A stretch of DNA of 64,000 bases from Amycolatopsis palatopharyngis (GCF_003385185.1 NZ_PQHZ01000004.1:124001-188000); one strand, 5' to 3'; shown: positions 8,582 to 17,250, numbered from the stretch's first letter. The notes: a model not told the origin generated them from the letters alone. Numbers and translations: made by a program.

Positions 8582-8830
8582 GTGAGCACTCAGACCTTGC
8601 CTGACGTCGACACCCGCCCTGAGGGCACCGACAGCACCGATGACGACGCGCCGAAGATGTTCCACTACGTGCGCAAGAACAAGATCGCGGAGAGCGCGGT
8701 CATGGGCACGCACGTGGTGGCACTCTGCGGCGAGGTCTTCCCGGTGACCAAGTCGGCGAAGCCCGGCTCGCCGGTCTGCCCGGACTGCAAGAAGATCTAC
8801 GAAGGTCTGCGTTCGGGCGGCGACGAGTAG
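8582..8830 (+). CDS. DUF3039 small zinc-ribbon-like protein
   Basis: An 82-residue protein of the actinobacterial DUF3039 family. It has an acidic N-terminus, then MFHYVRKNKIAESAVMG and a putative metal site ALCGEV...CPDCKKIY. The function is unknown; the Cys pattern suggests structural zinc. The start is GTG at 8582. Its last 34 bases overlap the 3' end of the convergent YihY gene. A homologue of the same length lies at the same place beside the YihY gene in mycobacteria (Rv2708c, recalled). Confidence 0.85.
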   Translation: MSTQTLPDVDTRPEGTDSTDDDAPKMFHYVRKNKIAESAVMGTHVVALCGEVFPVTKSAKPGSPVCPDCKKIYEGLRSGGDE

Positions 8831-10035
8831 GAGCCGCTATCGGTGGCCGGGGATGCTGATCCTGCGCGATCCTCCCCGGCCTGCTCGTCGTGCTCGGCCA
8901 GGTCCCGGGCCTCCTCCGGCGCGGGTGATGAATCCGCCTCCTGCGCGTCTGCCGTTCCCTGCTCGGCCGCCTTGCGTGGCCTGCGCAGTGGCATCGTGGT
9001 GCGTTCCCAGAGTTTGCGGTGTTCCTCCGAACGCATCCGCTCGTTGGCCCGCTCCATCTCCAGCCTGCGCCACTTGCGCCGCTGCCTGCGGGTCATTTTC
9101 GCCGGCCACAATTCCTGAATGGCGCTGTTGAAGTAGGCGCCGCCGACAATCGCCAGGCCGATGAAGAACGTGAACAGCAGGAAGGCGATCGGTGTGGCGA
9201 GCGCGCCGTAGGTGTAGCCGGTGGTGGTGATCCAGCTGATGTAGAACCGCAGACCGACACTGGAGAGCAGGAAGATCGCCATGGCGAGGATCGCGCCGGG
9301 CAGCCCGCGATGCCACGGCAGCTTGCGTGGCAGGGCCAGCTTGTACAGGGTAGCCAGCGCCAGCACGAGCAGCACTCCGAGCGTCGGGTAGTAGAGCACG
9401 CCGATCCAGAACGCGATCGTCGGCCCCCAGTCCGGCGGGAAGAACTCCGAGAGCAGTTCGGGGCCGAGCGCGATCACCGGGAGCCCGATCACGACGAGCA
9501 CCAGCCCGGCCATGTAGAGCAACAGGGCGAAGATTCGCTGCCAGACCTCGTTGCGGACGCCGTACTGGCCGTGCGCCACGGTGATCGCGTCGACGAATGA
9601 GGACATCGCCGAAGAGCCTGCCCACAGCGAGATCAGGAAACCGACCGAGACGATCTCGCCCTTGCCGATGGTCAGGATGTCGTCGACGGTCGGCTCGATG
9701 ATCTGGTTGACCACGCTACCGCTGAAGATCTTCTCGGTGAACGCGATGATCTGGTCGTGCACGGCGGTGACGACCTTCGGGCCGAACCAGTCGCCGATGA
9801 AGCCCAGGCTGCCGAGCAGGCCGAGCAGCAGCGGCGGCAGGGACAGTGTCTGCCAGAAGGCGGCCTCGGCCGCCTCGGAGAAGATGTTGCCCTCCCACGC
9901 CTTGCTGAGGGTGCGCCGGAGCAGGCGCAGGGGCCCCTTGCGGACGCCCTGACGCTGGGTAGCCCGCTCCTGCTCGCTGTCGCCGTTGCTCGGGTCGACG
10001 CCCCCGGATGCTGCGCTCATCGCAGTGCCAAGCAT
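8797..10035 (-). CDS. YihY/BrkB family inner-membrane protein
   Basis: A 412-residue protein with an N-terminal cytoplasmic tail, about six transmembrane helices, including GLVLVVIGLPVIALG and AILAMAIFLLSSVGLRFY, and a charged Lys/Arg/Glu-rich C-terminal tail of ~100 residues ending in SPPERRPS. YihY proteins were once annotated as RNase BN, which is wrong for this family; the true function is unknown. Two starts compete: ATG 10035 with GGATGG nearby (chosen) or ATG 10020. The gene runs 34 nt into the convergent DUF3039 gene. Confidence 0.85.
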   Translation of the reverse strand: MLGTAMSAASGGVDPSNGDSEQERATQRQGVRKGPLRLLRRTLSKAWEGNIFSEAAEAAFWQTLSLPPLLLGLLGSLGFIGDWFGPKVVTAVHDQIIAFTEKIFSGSVVNQIIEPTVDDILTIGKGEIVSVGFLISLWAGSSAMSSFVDAITVAHGQYGVRNEVWQRIFALLLYMAGLVLVVIGLPVIALGPELLSEFFPPDWGPTIAFWIGVLYYPTLGVLLVLALATLYKLALPRKLPWHRGLPGAILAMAIFLLSSVGLRFYISWITTTGYTYGALATPIAFLLFTFFIGLAIVGGAYFNSAIQELWPAKMTRRQRRKWRRLEMERANERMRSEEHRKLWERTTMPLRRPRKAAEQGTADAQEADSSPAPEEARDLAEHDEQAGEDRAGSASPATDSGSYSSPPERRPS

Positions 10036-10264
10036 GGTCCATCCGCGCCGGGTTGGCTCGTCGCCCCCACCGGCGTGTTCTTTCTCGCGCGTGCCGTGGA
10101 CGGCCACGGCGGGGGAGGGCGGGTAGGCTGATCGTCGCGCCCTCACCGTGGGTTCGGCACCGAGGCCGGTCGACGTGGGGGCATTCGCATGCGGCCGAGG
10201 TCGCACCAAATGACCGCGTGAGACTGACACGACACGGACGCCCGCGAGAGGAGTTGGACCCTCC

Positions 10265-12052
10265 TTGTCGGACACGGCCCAGCAGAATCCGGCGCAGGCT
10301 GACGAGCAGGCACAGGCCATGCGCGGGTTCATCGCACCCGAACCCGAACACGACGCCACCGCCCGCCCGCTGCGGGCCTGGCAGCGGCGTGCGCTGACGA
10401 AGTACCTGACCACGAAGCCGAAGGACTTCCTCGCCGTCGCCACCCCCGGTGCGGGCAAGACCGTGTTCGGTCTGCGCGTGGCGGCCGAGCTGTTGTCGGA
10501 CCGCACGATCGAGTCGATCACGATCGTGACGCCGACCGAGCACCTCAAGCACCAGTGGGCGATCGCCGCCGCGGGCGCCGGGATCGCGATCGATTCCAAC
10601 TTCCGCAACACCACGGCGGTGACGTCCTCGGACTTCCAGGGCGTCGCGCTCACCTATGCGCAGGTCGCCGCGCACCCCACGCTGCACAGGGTGCGCACGG
10701 AGAACCGCAAGACGCTGGTCATCCTCGACGAGATCCACCACGGCGGTGACGCCAAGTCCTGGGGCGACGCGATCCGCGAGGCATTCACCCCGGCCGTGCG
10801 CAGACTCGCACTGACCGGGACCCCGTTCCGCAGTGACGACTCGCCGATCCCGTTCGTCAATTACGAGCCCGACGGCGACGGCAGTCTGCGCAGCAGAGCC
10901 GATCACGCGTACAACTACGCCGACGCCCTCGCCGACGGGGTGGTGCGGCCGGTGGTGTTCCTGGCGTACTCCGGTGAGGCCTCCTGGCGAACCAGCGCGG
11001 GCGACGAGTTCACCGCACGGCTGGGTGAACCCCTGACAGCGGAGCAGAACGCGCGCGCCTGGCGGACCGCGCTGGATCCCGGTGGCGAGTGGATCCCGTC
11101 GGTGTTGCATGCCGCGGACACGAGGCTGAACCAGTTGCGTGCGGGCGGTATCCCGGACGCGGGCGGCCTGGTGATCGCTTCGGACCAGGAGTCCGCGCGC
11201 GCATACGCCAAACTGCTGGCCCGCATCTCCGGGGAGAACCCGGTGCTCGTGCTGTCCGACGACCCGAAGGCCACCAAACGTATCGGTGAGTTCTCCGACT
11301 CGTCCGACCGCTGGCTGGTGGCCGTGCGGATGGTTTCCGAAGGTGTCGACGTGCCTCGGCTTGCGGTCGGTGTCTACGCGACCAGTGCGTCGACCCCGCT
11401 GTTCTTCGCGCAGGCGATCGGCCGGTTCGTGCGCTCGCGCAGGGCCGGTGAGACGGCGAGTGTGTTCGTGCCGAGCGTGCCGGTGCTGCTGGAGCTGGCG
11501 AGCGAGCTGGAAGCCGAGCGGGACCACGTGCTCGGCAAGCCGCACCGGGAGAAGGACGGCTGGGACGACGAGATGCTCGCAGCCGCCAACCGGACCGAGG
11601 ACGAACCCGGCGAGGAGGAGAAGGCGTTCACCTCGCTGGGCGCCTCCGCGGAGCTCGACCAGGTGATCTACGACGGCAACTCGTTCGGTACCGCCGTGTT
11701 CTCCGGTACCGACGAGGAGCAGGAGTATCTGGGCCTGCCCGGGTTGCTGGAACCGGACCAGGTACGTGCCCTGCTGCGTAAGCGGCAGGAGGAGCAGCTC
11801 TCCGATTCGAAGCGGCGCAAGCCTGCGGAGGAGCCCGCCGCGCAGGCGCAGCCGAAGCCGAAGAGCGTGCGAGAGCGCATCGCCGGGCTGCGCAAGGAAC
11901 TCAACGCCCTGGTCGGCATGTACCACCACCGCACCAACAAGCCGCACGGCGCCATCCACAGCGAGCTGCGCAAGGTCTGCGGCGGCCCGCCCACCGCGAT
12001 GGCGACGATCGAGCAGCTCGAGGAGCGCATCACCACCCTCCGCTCCTGGTAG
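10265..12052 (+). CDS. DEAD/DEAH-box superfamily 2 helicase
   Basis: A 595-residue SF2 helicase. Walker A is PGAGKT at about 60-66, motif II DEIHH at about 155, motif III LTGTPFR, motif V SEGVDVPRLAVGVYAT and motif VI QAIGRFVR. The GVDVPR/IGRFVR block resembles XPB/RadD-type and type I restriction helicase motors. The C-terminus (after ~500) is Lys/Glu-rich, then a small helical domain. The start is taken as TTG 10265 (AGGAG 13 nt upstream); ATG 10319 is an alternative. It stands alone, divergent from YihY. A role in DNA repair or RNA remodelling is inference only. Confidence 0.85.
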   Translation: MSDTAQQNPAQADEQAQAMRGFIAPEPEHDATARPLRAWQRRALTKYLTTKPKDFLAVATPGAGKTVFGLRVAAELLSDRTIESITIVTPTEHLKHQWAIAAAGAGIAIDSNFRNTTAVTSSDFQGVALTYAQVAAHPTLHRVRTENRKTLVILDEIHHGGDAKSWGDAIREAFTPAVRRLALTGTPFRSDDSPIPFVNYEPDGDGSLRSRADHAYNYADALADGVVRPVVFLAYSGEASWRTSAGDEFTARLGEPLTAEQNARAWRTALDPGGEWIPSVLHAADTRLNQLRAGGIPDAGGLVIASDQESARAYAKLLARISGENPVLVLSDDPKATKRIGEFSDSSDRWLVAVRMVSEGVDVPRLAVGVYATSASTPLFFAQAIGRFVRSRRAGETASVFVPSVPVLLELASELEAERDHVLGKPHREKDGWDDEMLAAANRTEDEPGEEEKAFTSLGASAELDQVIYDGNSFGTAVFSGTDEEQEYLGLPGLLEPDQVRALLRKRQEEQLSDSKRRKPAEEPAAQAQPKPKSVRERIAGLRKELNALVGMYHHRTNKPHGAIHSELRKVCGGPPTAMATIEQLEERITTLRSW

Positions 12053-12061
12053 CCCCACTCC

Positions 12062-12117
12062 CGACTTGGCAGTTTCGGGGCTCGAGTTGGCAGTTCTGGT
12101 GGCCGACTTGGCAGTTT
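12062..12117. repeat. three direct repeats of a TTGGCAGT-type 14-mer, period 21 bp
   Basis: CGACTTGGCAGTTT (12062), CGAGTTGGCAGTTC (12083) and CGACTTGGCAGTTT (12104) lie exactly 21 bp apart, two turns of the helix. They start 10 bp past the helicase stop and about 205 bp before the xylF-like gene. The even phasing would suit a protein array on one DNA face, but a non-coding genome repeat is equally possible. Confidence 0.7.
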
Positions 12118-12321
12118 AGGGCCGATCGATGAGCGGGGGTTCGTCTCCTTCGGTGGCCCGTCCCGTTGCCAAACCGTGTCCGAGCAGCGCCACTTAATCG
12201 ATCCAGTACATCTTCCGCTGCTCTCGTCCCGGGCATATGTTGCCGTCCACAACATTTAGTGCGACGGAGCGCAGGACCGATTCGGCCGTCGCGCCCAGCT
12301 GATCTTGGAAAGGTTCGACGG

Positions 12322-13446
12322 ATGCGCATCAGACCATTTGCCGTTGTCGCGGCGACCATGGTGTCGGCACTCGCCCTCGCCGCATGTGGGGCCAACTCCG
12401 AGGGGCCGGCGGAACCCGCTGGCGAGACATCCGCGGATGGCGGAGGGGCGGCGGGCAAGGTGGGCGTGATCCTGCCCGAGACAGCGACCTCGGCGCGCTG
12501 GGAGGGCTTCGACAAACCCATGCTGGAGAAGGCTCTGCGTGCGGAAGGCTTCGAGCCCGACGTCCAGAACGCCCAGGGCGACGTCCAGAAGTTCTCCACC
12601 CTGGCCGACGGCATGATCAGCCAGGGCGTCAAGGTCCTGATCATCGCCGCGATCAACAGCGAGATCGGCAGCGCGGTCGCGACCAAGGCGAAGAACGCTG
12701 GTATCCCGACCATCGACTACGACCGGCTCAACCTCGGCGGCAGCTCCGACTACTACGTCTCGTTCGACAACGTGAAGGTCGGCGAACTGCAGGGACAGGG
12801 GCTGGCCGACGCGCTCAAGGGCAAGAAGGGCGCGGAGGTCATCGAGATCGAGGGCGCCCCCACTGACAACAACGCGACCCTGTTCCACGAGGGACAGCGC
12901 AACGTGCTGCAGCCGCTGTACGACTCCGGGGACCTCGAACTCGTGCAGAGCCAGCCCATCGATGGATGGGAGAACCAAAAGGGCGGCGTGATGTTCGAAC
13001 AGATCCTTACGAGCAACGGCGGCAAGGTCGACGGTGTCGTCGCGGCCAACGACGGCCTGGCCGGCGCGGTCATCACCGTGCTGAAGAAGAACGGTCTAAA
13101 CGGGACAGTGCCGGTGACCGGTCAGGACGCGACAGCCGACGGGCTGAAGGCGATCCTGCGTGGTGACCAGTACATGACGGTGTTCAAGCCGATCCAGCAG
13201 GAGGCCGACGCGGTGGCGGCGCTGGCGGCGGCCCTCGCCGAGGGCGACACGGCGGCGGCCGATGCGATCGCCTCCGATGTCAGCAAGGACCCGGAGGGGA
13301 ACCGGGACGTCAAGTCCGTCCTGCTCGAGCCGGAACTGATCACCAAGAACGAGGTCAAGAAGGTCGTCGACGAGGGGTATGTGCCCGCTGCCGACATCTG
13401 CGGCGGCGACCTGCAGCAGGTCTGTGCCGAACTCGGAATCTCCTGA
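12322..13446 (+). CDS. xylF: D-xylose-type ABC transporter substrate-binding lipoprotein
   Basis: Extracellular sugar-binding lipoprotein of 374 residues. The signal peptide ends at the lipobox LALAAC with Cys22 as the lipidated residue, followed by a low-complexity linker. The periplasmic-binding-protein type 1 fold shows XylF-specific signatures: IDYDRLN, YYVSFDNVKVGELQ, VAANDGLAGAV, GQDATADGLKAI and MTVFKPIQQEA. ATG 12322 follows GGAAAGG. It is the first gene of the importer; a stem-loop and the ATPase gene follow. D-xylose is the best guess, but related pentoses or other sugars cannot be excluded. Confidence 0.9.
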   Translation: MRIRPFAVVAATMVSALALAACGANSEGPAEPAGETSADGGGAAGKVGVILPETATSARWEGFDKPMLEKALRAEGFEPDVQNAQGDVQKFSTLADGMISQGVKVLIIAAINSEIGSAVATKAKNAGIPTIDYDRLNLGGSSDYYVSFDNVKVGELQGQGLADALKGKKGAEVIEIEGAPTDNNATLFHEGQRNVLQPLYDSGDLELVQSQPIDGWENQKGGVMFEQILTSNGGKVDGVVAANDGLAGAVITVLKKNGLNGTVPVTGQDATADGLKAILRGDQYMTVFKPIQQEADAVAALAAALAEGDTAAADAIASDVSKDPEGNRDVKSVLLEPELITKNEVKKVVDEGYVPAADICGGDLQQVCAELGIS

Positions 13447-13467
13447 CCCCGTACCCATCCCGGACAG

Positions 13468-13510
13468 CCGGGGCGGGGGTGCCTCCCCCGACGAGGTGCC
13501 CCCGTCCCGG
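13468..13510 (+). promoter_or_regulatory. intercistronic stem-loop after xylF-like gene
   Basis: CCGGGGCGGGGGTGCC (13468-13483) pairs with GGTGCCCCCGTCCCGG (13495-13510) with two mismatches. An alternative inner hairpin GGGGG-TGCCT-CCCCC also forms. Such GC-rich loops between a binding-protein gene and its transporter genes commonly stabilise or attenuate the message, so that more binding protein than ATPase is made. Confidence 0.55.
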
Positions 13511-13531
13511 TACCCACGCGAAAGAGTTCCG

Positions 13532-14305
13532 ATGAGCGAGCCCATTCTCGAACTGCACCAGATGAACAAGAGCTTCGGCCCCGTGCACGTCCTGCACGAC
13601 GTGGACTTCGCGGTGCGCGCGGGTGAAGTGACGGCCCTGGTAGGCGACAACGGTGCCGGAAAGTCCACATTGGTCAAATGCATCGCCGGAATCCACACCG
13701 CCGACTCGGGAACGGTGACCTTCCAGGGTGAGGCCGCGCATATCCGTGGACCGAGGGACGCGGCGGCACTGGGAATCGAGGTCGTCTACCAGGATCTGGC
13801 ATTGGCCGACAACCTAGACATCGTGCAGAACATGTTCCTCGGGCGGGAACGCGGCAGTCAGTGGCTGCTCGACGAGGCGAGTATGGAACAGGCCGCGCGC
13901 GAGACGCTGGCCTCGTTGTCGGTCCGCACGGTCAAGTCGGTGCGTACTCCGGTGTCCTCATTGTCCGGTGGGCAACGGCAGACCGTGGCGATCGCGAAGT
14001 CGGTGCTGTGGGAGAGCAAGGTCGTCCTGCTGGACGAGCCGACCGCCGCACTCGGAGTCGCCCAGACCAGACAGGTCCTCGACCTCGTCCGCAGACTGGC
14101 CGAACAGGGCCTCGGTGTCGTGTTGATCAGCCACAACATGGCCGACGTGTTCGAGGTCGCCGACCGGGTCGCCGTGCTGTACCTGGGCCGGATGGTGGCC
14201 GACGTGCAGATCAAGGACGTCACCCACGGCCAGGTCGTCGAACTGATCACCGCGGGCCGCTCCGGCGACCTCGGCCTCGCCCGCCCCGAATCCGCCGTTC
14301 TGTGA
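13532..14305 (+). CDS. xylG: sugar ABC transporter ATPase, single-domain XylG type
   Basis: A 257-residue ABC ATPase: Walker A GDNGAGKST at 38-46, Q-loop VVYQDLALADNLDIVQN, signature LSGGQRQ at about 145, Walker B VVLLDEPTA, and H-loop LISHNM. Canonical E. coli XylG and RbsA carry two fused ATPase domains (~500 residues); this protein has one, as in FrcA-type and many actinobacterial transporters, and must work as a dimer. ATG 13532 lies 85 bp after xylF, and the stop overlaps the permease GTG. Confidence 0.9.
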   Translation: MSEPILELHQMNKSFGPVHVLHDVDFAVRAGEVTALVGDNGAGKSTLVKCIAGIHTADSGTVTFQGEAAHIRGPRDAAALGIEVVYQDLALADNLDIVQNMFLGRERGSQWLLDEASMEQAARETLASLSVRTVKSVRTPVSSLSGGQRQTVAIAKSVLWESKVVLLDEPTAALGVAQTRQVLDLVRRLAEQGLGVVLISHNMADVFEVADRVAVLYLGRMVADVQIKDVTHGQVVELITAGRSGDLGLARPESAVL

Positions 14306-15768
14306 ACGAGCGAGTCACGAAAGAACCGGTCATGACTGAGACCCCCACGTCCTCACCGCCCGCATCCCCGCCGCCGAACGCCGCCATCAGTGACTTCGGC
14401 ATCGACACCACCACCATGTCCTCCAGGGAAGCCGTGCGGGACTACGTTTCCCGCCTGGGTTCCGGGCAGCTCGGCTCGCTTCCGGCGCTGCTCGGGCTGA
14501 TCGCCCTCGTGATCATGTTCGCGGCCATGTCCGACGTGTTCATGTCGCTGAACAATGTCGCCAACCTGCTCGCACAGGGGGCCGGTCGCACGATCATCGC
14601 GATGGGCATCGTCTTCGTCCTGCTGGTCGGCGAGATCGACCTCTCGGCGGGCACGGCCTCCGGGGTCTGCGCCGCACTGATGGCGATGCACCTCGTCGAA
14701 CAGGGCAACCTGCTCGGCGGCATGGGAAGCACCGTCTTCTACGCCTTCCTCGCGGTACTCGCACTCGCCGCGCTGCTGGCCGCGTTTCTGCGAATCTGGG
14801 TCGGGGCAGGGCTTTCGGTGCTCACCATCGTGGTCGCGCTGTCAGGACTCGGCGCGAATCCGTGGGTCGAGATCGGCCTGGCGATCTGCGCCGGCACCGC
14901 CATCGGCTGCATCACCGGGTTCCTCGTCTCCAAGATCGGGATGCCCTCCTTCGTCGTGACCCTCGCACTGTTCCTGGCCTGGCAGGGGGTGATCCTGCAG
15001 TTCATCGGCGAGGGCGGGGTGCTCGGAATCAGCTCTTCGCCGGTGTTGAACAAGGTCGCGAACGGCAACCTCTCCACGGCGGGCAGCTGGGCGCTGTTCC
15101 TGGTCGCCGCTGGCGGCTTCGCGGTGGTGACACTGGGCAGGCACTACTCCCGGCTGAATCGAGGTCTGGTGACTCAGCCGACACCGCTGGTGCTGACCAA
15201 GGTGGGTGTCATCGGGGCATTGGGCGCGATCGCCACCTACCTGATGACGATCAACCGCTCGCCCAACGACAACATCGTCATCTCCGGCGTTCCGTACGTC
15301 GTGCCGATCGTCCTCGCTCTGCTCGCCGTCGGCACCTACGTGCTGAATCGCACGCGTTACGGCAGGCACATCTACGCCGTCGGCGGCAACAGGGAGGCCG
15401 CGCGGCGTGCCGGGATCAACGTGACCAAGATCCGGGCCAGCGTCTTCGTCGTCTGCTCGTCGGTCGCGGCGGTCGGCGCGATCGTGTACTCCTCCAAGGT
15501 CGGCTCGGTCGACCCGCAGGCAGGCGGCCTGAACACCCTGCTGTTCGCCGTTGGCGCAGCCGTTATCGGCGGGACGTCGCTGTTCGGGGGCCGGGGCAGG
15601 GTGTTCGACGCGGTCATCGGCGGCACGGTGCTCGCGGTGGTGGAAAACGGCCTCGGCCTGCTCGGGCAACCTGCCGCGGTGGTGTCGATCGTGACCGGAT
15701 TGGTACTGCTGCTGGCTGCGACCGTGGACGCACTATCGCGCAAACGGGCCACCGGAGGGGTGCGATGA
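14302..15768 (+). CDS. xylH: sugar ABC transporter permease, XylH type
   Basis: A 488-residue BPD_transp_2 family permease with a ~60-residue cytoplasmic N-terminus rich in Pro/Ser, then around ten to twelve hydrophobic helices. Family signatures include GIVFVLLVGEIDLSAG, SFVVTLALFLAWQGV, GRHIYAVGGNREAARRAGI and AAVIGGTSLFGGRG. The GTG at 14302 overlaps the ATPase stop (GTGA), favouring it over ATG 14332. It completes the xylFGH-type importer. A TGATG-like overlap at its end opens only a 9-codon frame. A stem-loop at 15809-15833 follows. Confidence 0.88.
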   Translation: MNERVTKEPVMTETPTSSPPASPPPNAAISDFGIDTTTMSSREAVRDYVSRLGSGQLGSLPALLGLIALVIMFAAMSDVFMSLNNVANLLAQGAGRTIIAMGIVFVLLVGEIDLSAGTASGVCAALMAMHLVEQGNLLGGMGSTVFYAFLAVLALAALLAAFLRIWVGAGLSVLTIVVALSGLGANPWVEIGLAICAGTAIGCITGFLVSKIGMPSFVVTLALFLAWQGVILQFIGEGGVLGISSSPVLNKVANGNLSTAGSWALFLVAAGGFAVVTLGRHYSRLNRGLVTQPTPLVLTKVGVIGALGAIATYLMTINRSPNDNIVISGVPYVVPIVLALLAVGTYVLNRTRYGRHIYAVGGNREAARRAGINVTKIRASVFVVCSSVAAVGAIVYSSKVGSVDPQAGGLNTLLFAVGAAVIGGTSLFGGRGRVFDAVIGGTVLAVVENGLGLLGQPAAVVSIVTGLVLLLAATVDALSRKRATGGVR

Positions 15769-15808
15769 CCGGGCCTGCCGGCGTCCGGACGTGAGGCGTG
15801 AGGGCGGG

Positions 15809-15833
15809 TCCCGGCGGCTGGCCGTCGCCGGGA
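15809..15833 (+). terminator. candidate terminator after the xylose-type importer
   Basis: A perfect 8-bp inverted repeat, TCCCGGCG (15809-15816) and CGCCGGGA (15826-15833), with a 9-nt loop lies 40 bp after the permease stop and 20 bp before the regulator start. No U-tract is present, which is common in actinobacteria. Confidence 0.4.
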
Positions 15834-15852
15834 CAGGTGGGACACTGGCCGC

Positions 15853-17022
15853 GTGACCAGCACGCCCGTTGCCCGCCCCGACGACGTGCGCCGGCACAAC
15901 CGAACCACCTTGCTCCGGCTGTTGCACGTGGGCGGCCCGCACACGCGGGCGGCGCTCGCGACCGAACTCGGGCTCAATCGCAGCACGATCAAGACCCTGG
16001 TGGACGGGCTCGCCGAGAGCGGTGTGGTCCAGGAGCGGGTGCCGAGGCCGGGAAGGGGCGCGGGGCGGCCGTCGCTGCTCGTGCTGCCCCAGCCGCAGGC
16101 CGCGGTCGTGCTCGCGGTGGACGTCCAGGTGGAGCACGTCGCGATCGCGCTGGTCGGGCTGGGCGGGCAGATTCTCGGGCGCAACAGCTGGAACCTGCAC
16201 GGCCGGACCGGGGAACCGGGCGAGGTCATCACGCACGTCGTGGAGTCCGCCGCCGTACTGGCCGGTGATCTCGGTGTCCAGCCGGTCGCGGCCGGGGTGT
16301 CGGTGCCGGGCGTGGTCCGGCGCTCCGACGGACACGTGCACGAGGCGCCGAACCTGCGGTGGACCGAGGTGGCGCTGGGGGAGCGGCTGGCAGCGGTTCT
16401 GCGGATTCCGGTCCAGGTGGGCAACGACGCCGAGTTCGGTGCGGTCGCCGAACACCTGCGTGGGACGGCGCGGGGGGCGCAGGACGCCGTGTATGTCTCC
16501 GCCGACATCGGAGTGGGGGGCGGGGTCATCGCGCAGGGAGCGTCGCTGCGCGGGGCGGCGGGTTACGTCGGGGAGATCGGGCACATGGTGATCCGACCGG
16601 GCGGGCGGACCTGTTACTGCGGTAATCGGGGGTGCTGGGAGACCGAGGTGGGGGAGGCGGCCCTGTGCCGCGCGCTGGAGCTGGAGCCGGACAGCCCGAG
16701 GGGCATGGTGATCGTGGAGCTGCGGCGGCTGGCCGGTGTGCCCGGCGAGGCCCGTGCGCGACTCGCGGAGTTCGCCGAATGGCTCACACTCGGCCTGGTC
16801 AACGTCGTGAACCTGCTCGGTCCGCAGCTGGTGGTGCTGGGGGATCTGTTCACCGCGCTGCCACCGTCGGTGCTGGACCAGGTCGAGGCGGAGGTGCGCA
16901 GACGCAGTCTGGTCAGCAGAGCGGTCGGTGGCGTCCGGGTCGAGGCGTCGAAGCTCGGCGCCGACGTCAAACTGCTCGGCGCCGCCGAGGCGGCCTTCGA
17001 AGGCGTCCTGGACACCGTCTGA
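15853..17022 (+). CDS. ROK family transcriptional regulator (XylR/NagC type)
   Basis: A 389-residue repressor with an N-terminal winged HTH (VRRHNRTTLLRLLHVGGPHTR...LATELGLNRSTIKTLVDGL) and a C-terminal ROK sugar-kinase-like domain. The ROK zinc signature is GHMVIRP...CYCGNRGCWETE. The nucleotide/sugar cleft motif SADIGVGGGV is present, but this regulator class normally no longer phosphorylates sugar. Its place directly after the xylFGH-like genes suggests that it senses the transported sugar and represses the importer. The GTG start is at 15853. Confidence 0.9.
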   Translation: MTSTPVARPDDVRRHNRTTLLRLLHVGGPHTRAALATELGLNRSTIKTLVDGLAESGVVQERVPRPGRGAGRPSLLVLPQPQAAVVLAVDVQVEHVAIALVGLGGQILGRNSWNLHGRTGEPGEVITHVVESAAVLAGDLGVQPVAAGVSVPGVVRRSDGHVHEAPNLRWTEVALGERLAAVLRIPVQVGNDAEFGAVAEHLRGTARGAQDAVYVSADIGVGGGVIAQGASLRGAAGYVGEIGHMVIRPGGRTCYCGNRGCWETEVGEAALCRALELEPDSPRGMVIVELRRLAGVPGEARARLAEFAEWLTLGLVNVVNLLGPQLVVLGDLFTALPPSVLDQVEAEVRRRSLVSRAVGGVRVEASKLGADVKLLGAAEAAFEGVLDTV

Positions 17023-17051
17023 CCCCGCCCGTCACCCCCGGCTGGTGGTAG

Positions 17052-17193
17052 GTGTGCCTGCAAGTACGCCCAAGCAAGATCAAGAGCGCCGTTTTCCGCC
17101 GCCAAGTGCCCTGGCCCGCCCGTGCAGGGCGCCGCAGGTTGGTAGCGGTTGGTGACGCTGTGGATCTTGCTTGGGCGTACTTGCAGACGCTCC
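17052..17193. repeat. intergenic two-armed palindrome, copy B
   Basis: Same family as 7247-7380, again between convergent genes. A 24-bp core, CTGCAAGTACGCCCAAGC followed by AAGATC (17058-17081), is repeated perfectly inverted at 17163-17186. The right arm continues outward to GACGCTCC and inward to GGTTGGTAGCGGTTGG, matching copy A. The left arm is more diverged toward the centre (CGCCGTTTTCCGCCGCC). The total is about 140 bp. Confidence 0.87.
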
Positions 17194-17250
17194 ATTCCTG
17201 GGCGGGACGCAGCGCGGTGGTGCGCACGGCTATCCGGGGTGGATGTGCAA

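Noticed and set aside
9716-12058. 780-codon minus-strand open frame opposite the helicase and YihY genes
   Set aside because: It is antisense to a helicase with complete motifs, rich in His/Arg/Gly shadows, and has no family signature; typical high-GC shadow frame.
12062-12117. TTGGCAGT repeats as a CRISPR array
   Set aside because: Three 14-bp units with 7-bp spacers and no cas genes; far too short for a CRISPR.
15765-15794. 9-codon frame overlapping the permease stop (ATGA)
   Set aside because: Too short to support as a gene; could be the start of a lost gene but nothing follows in frame.
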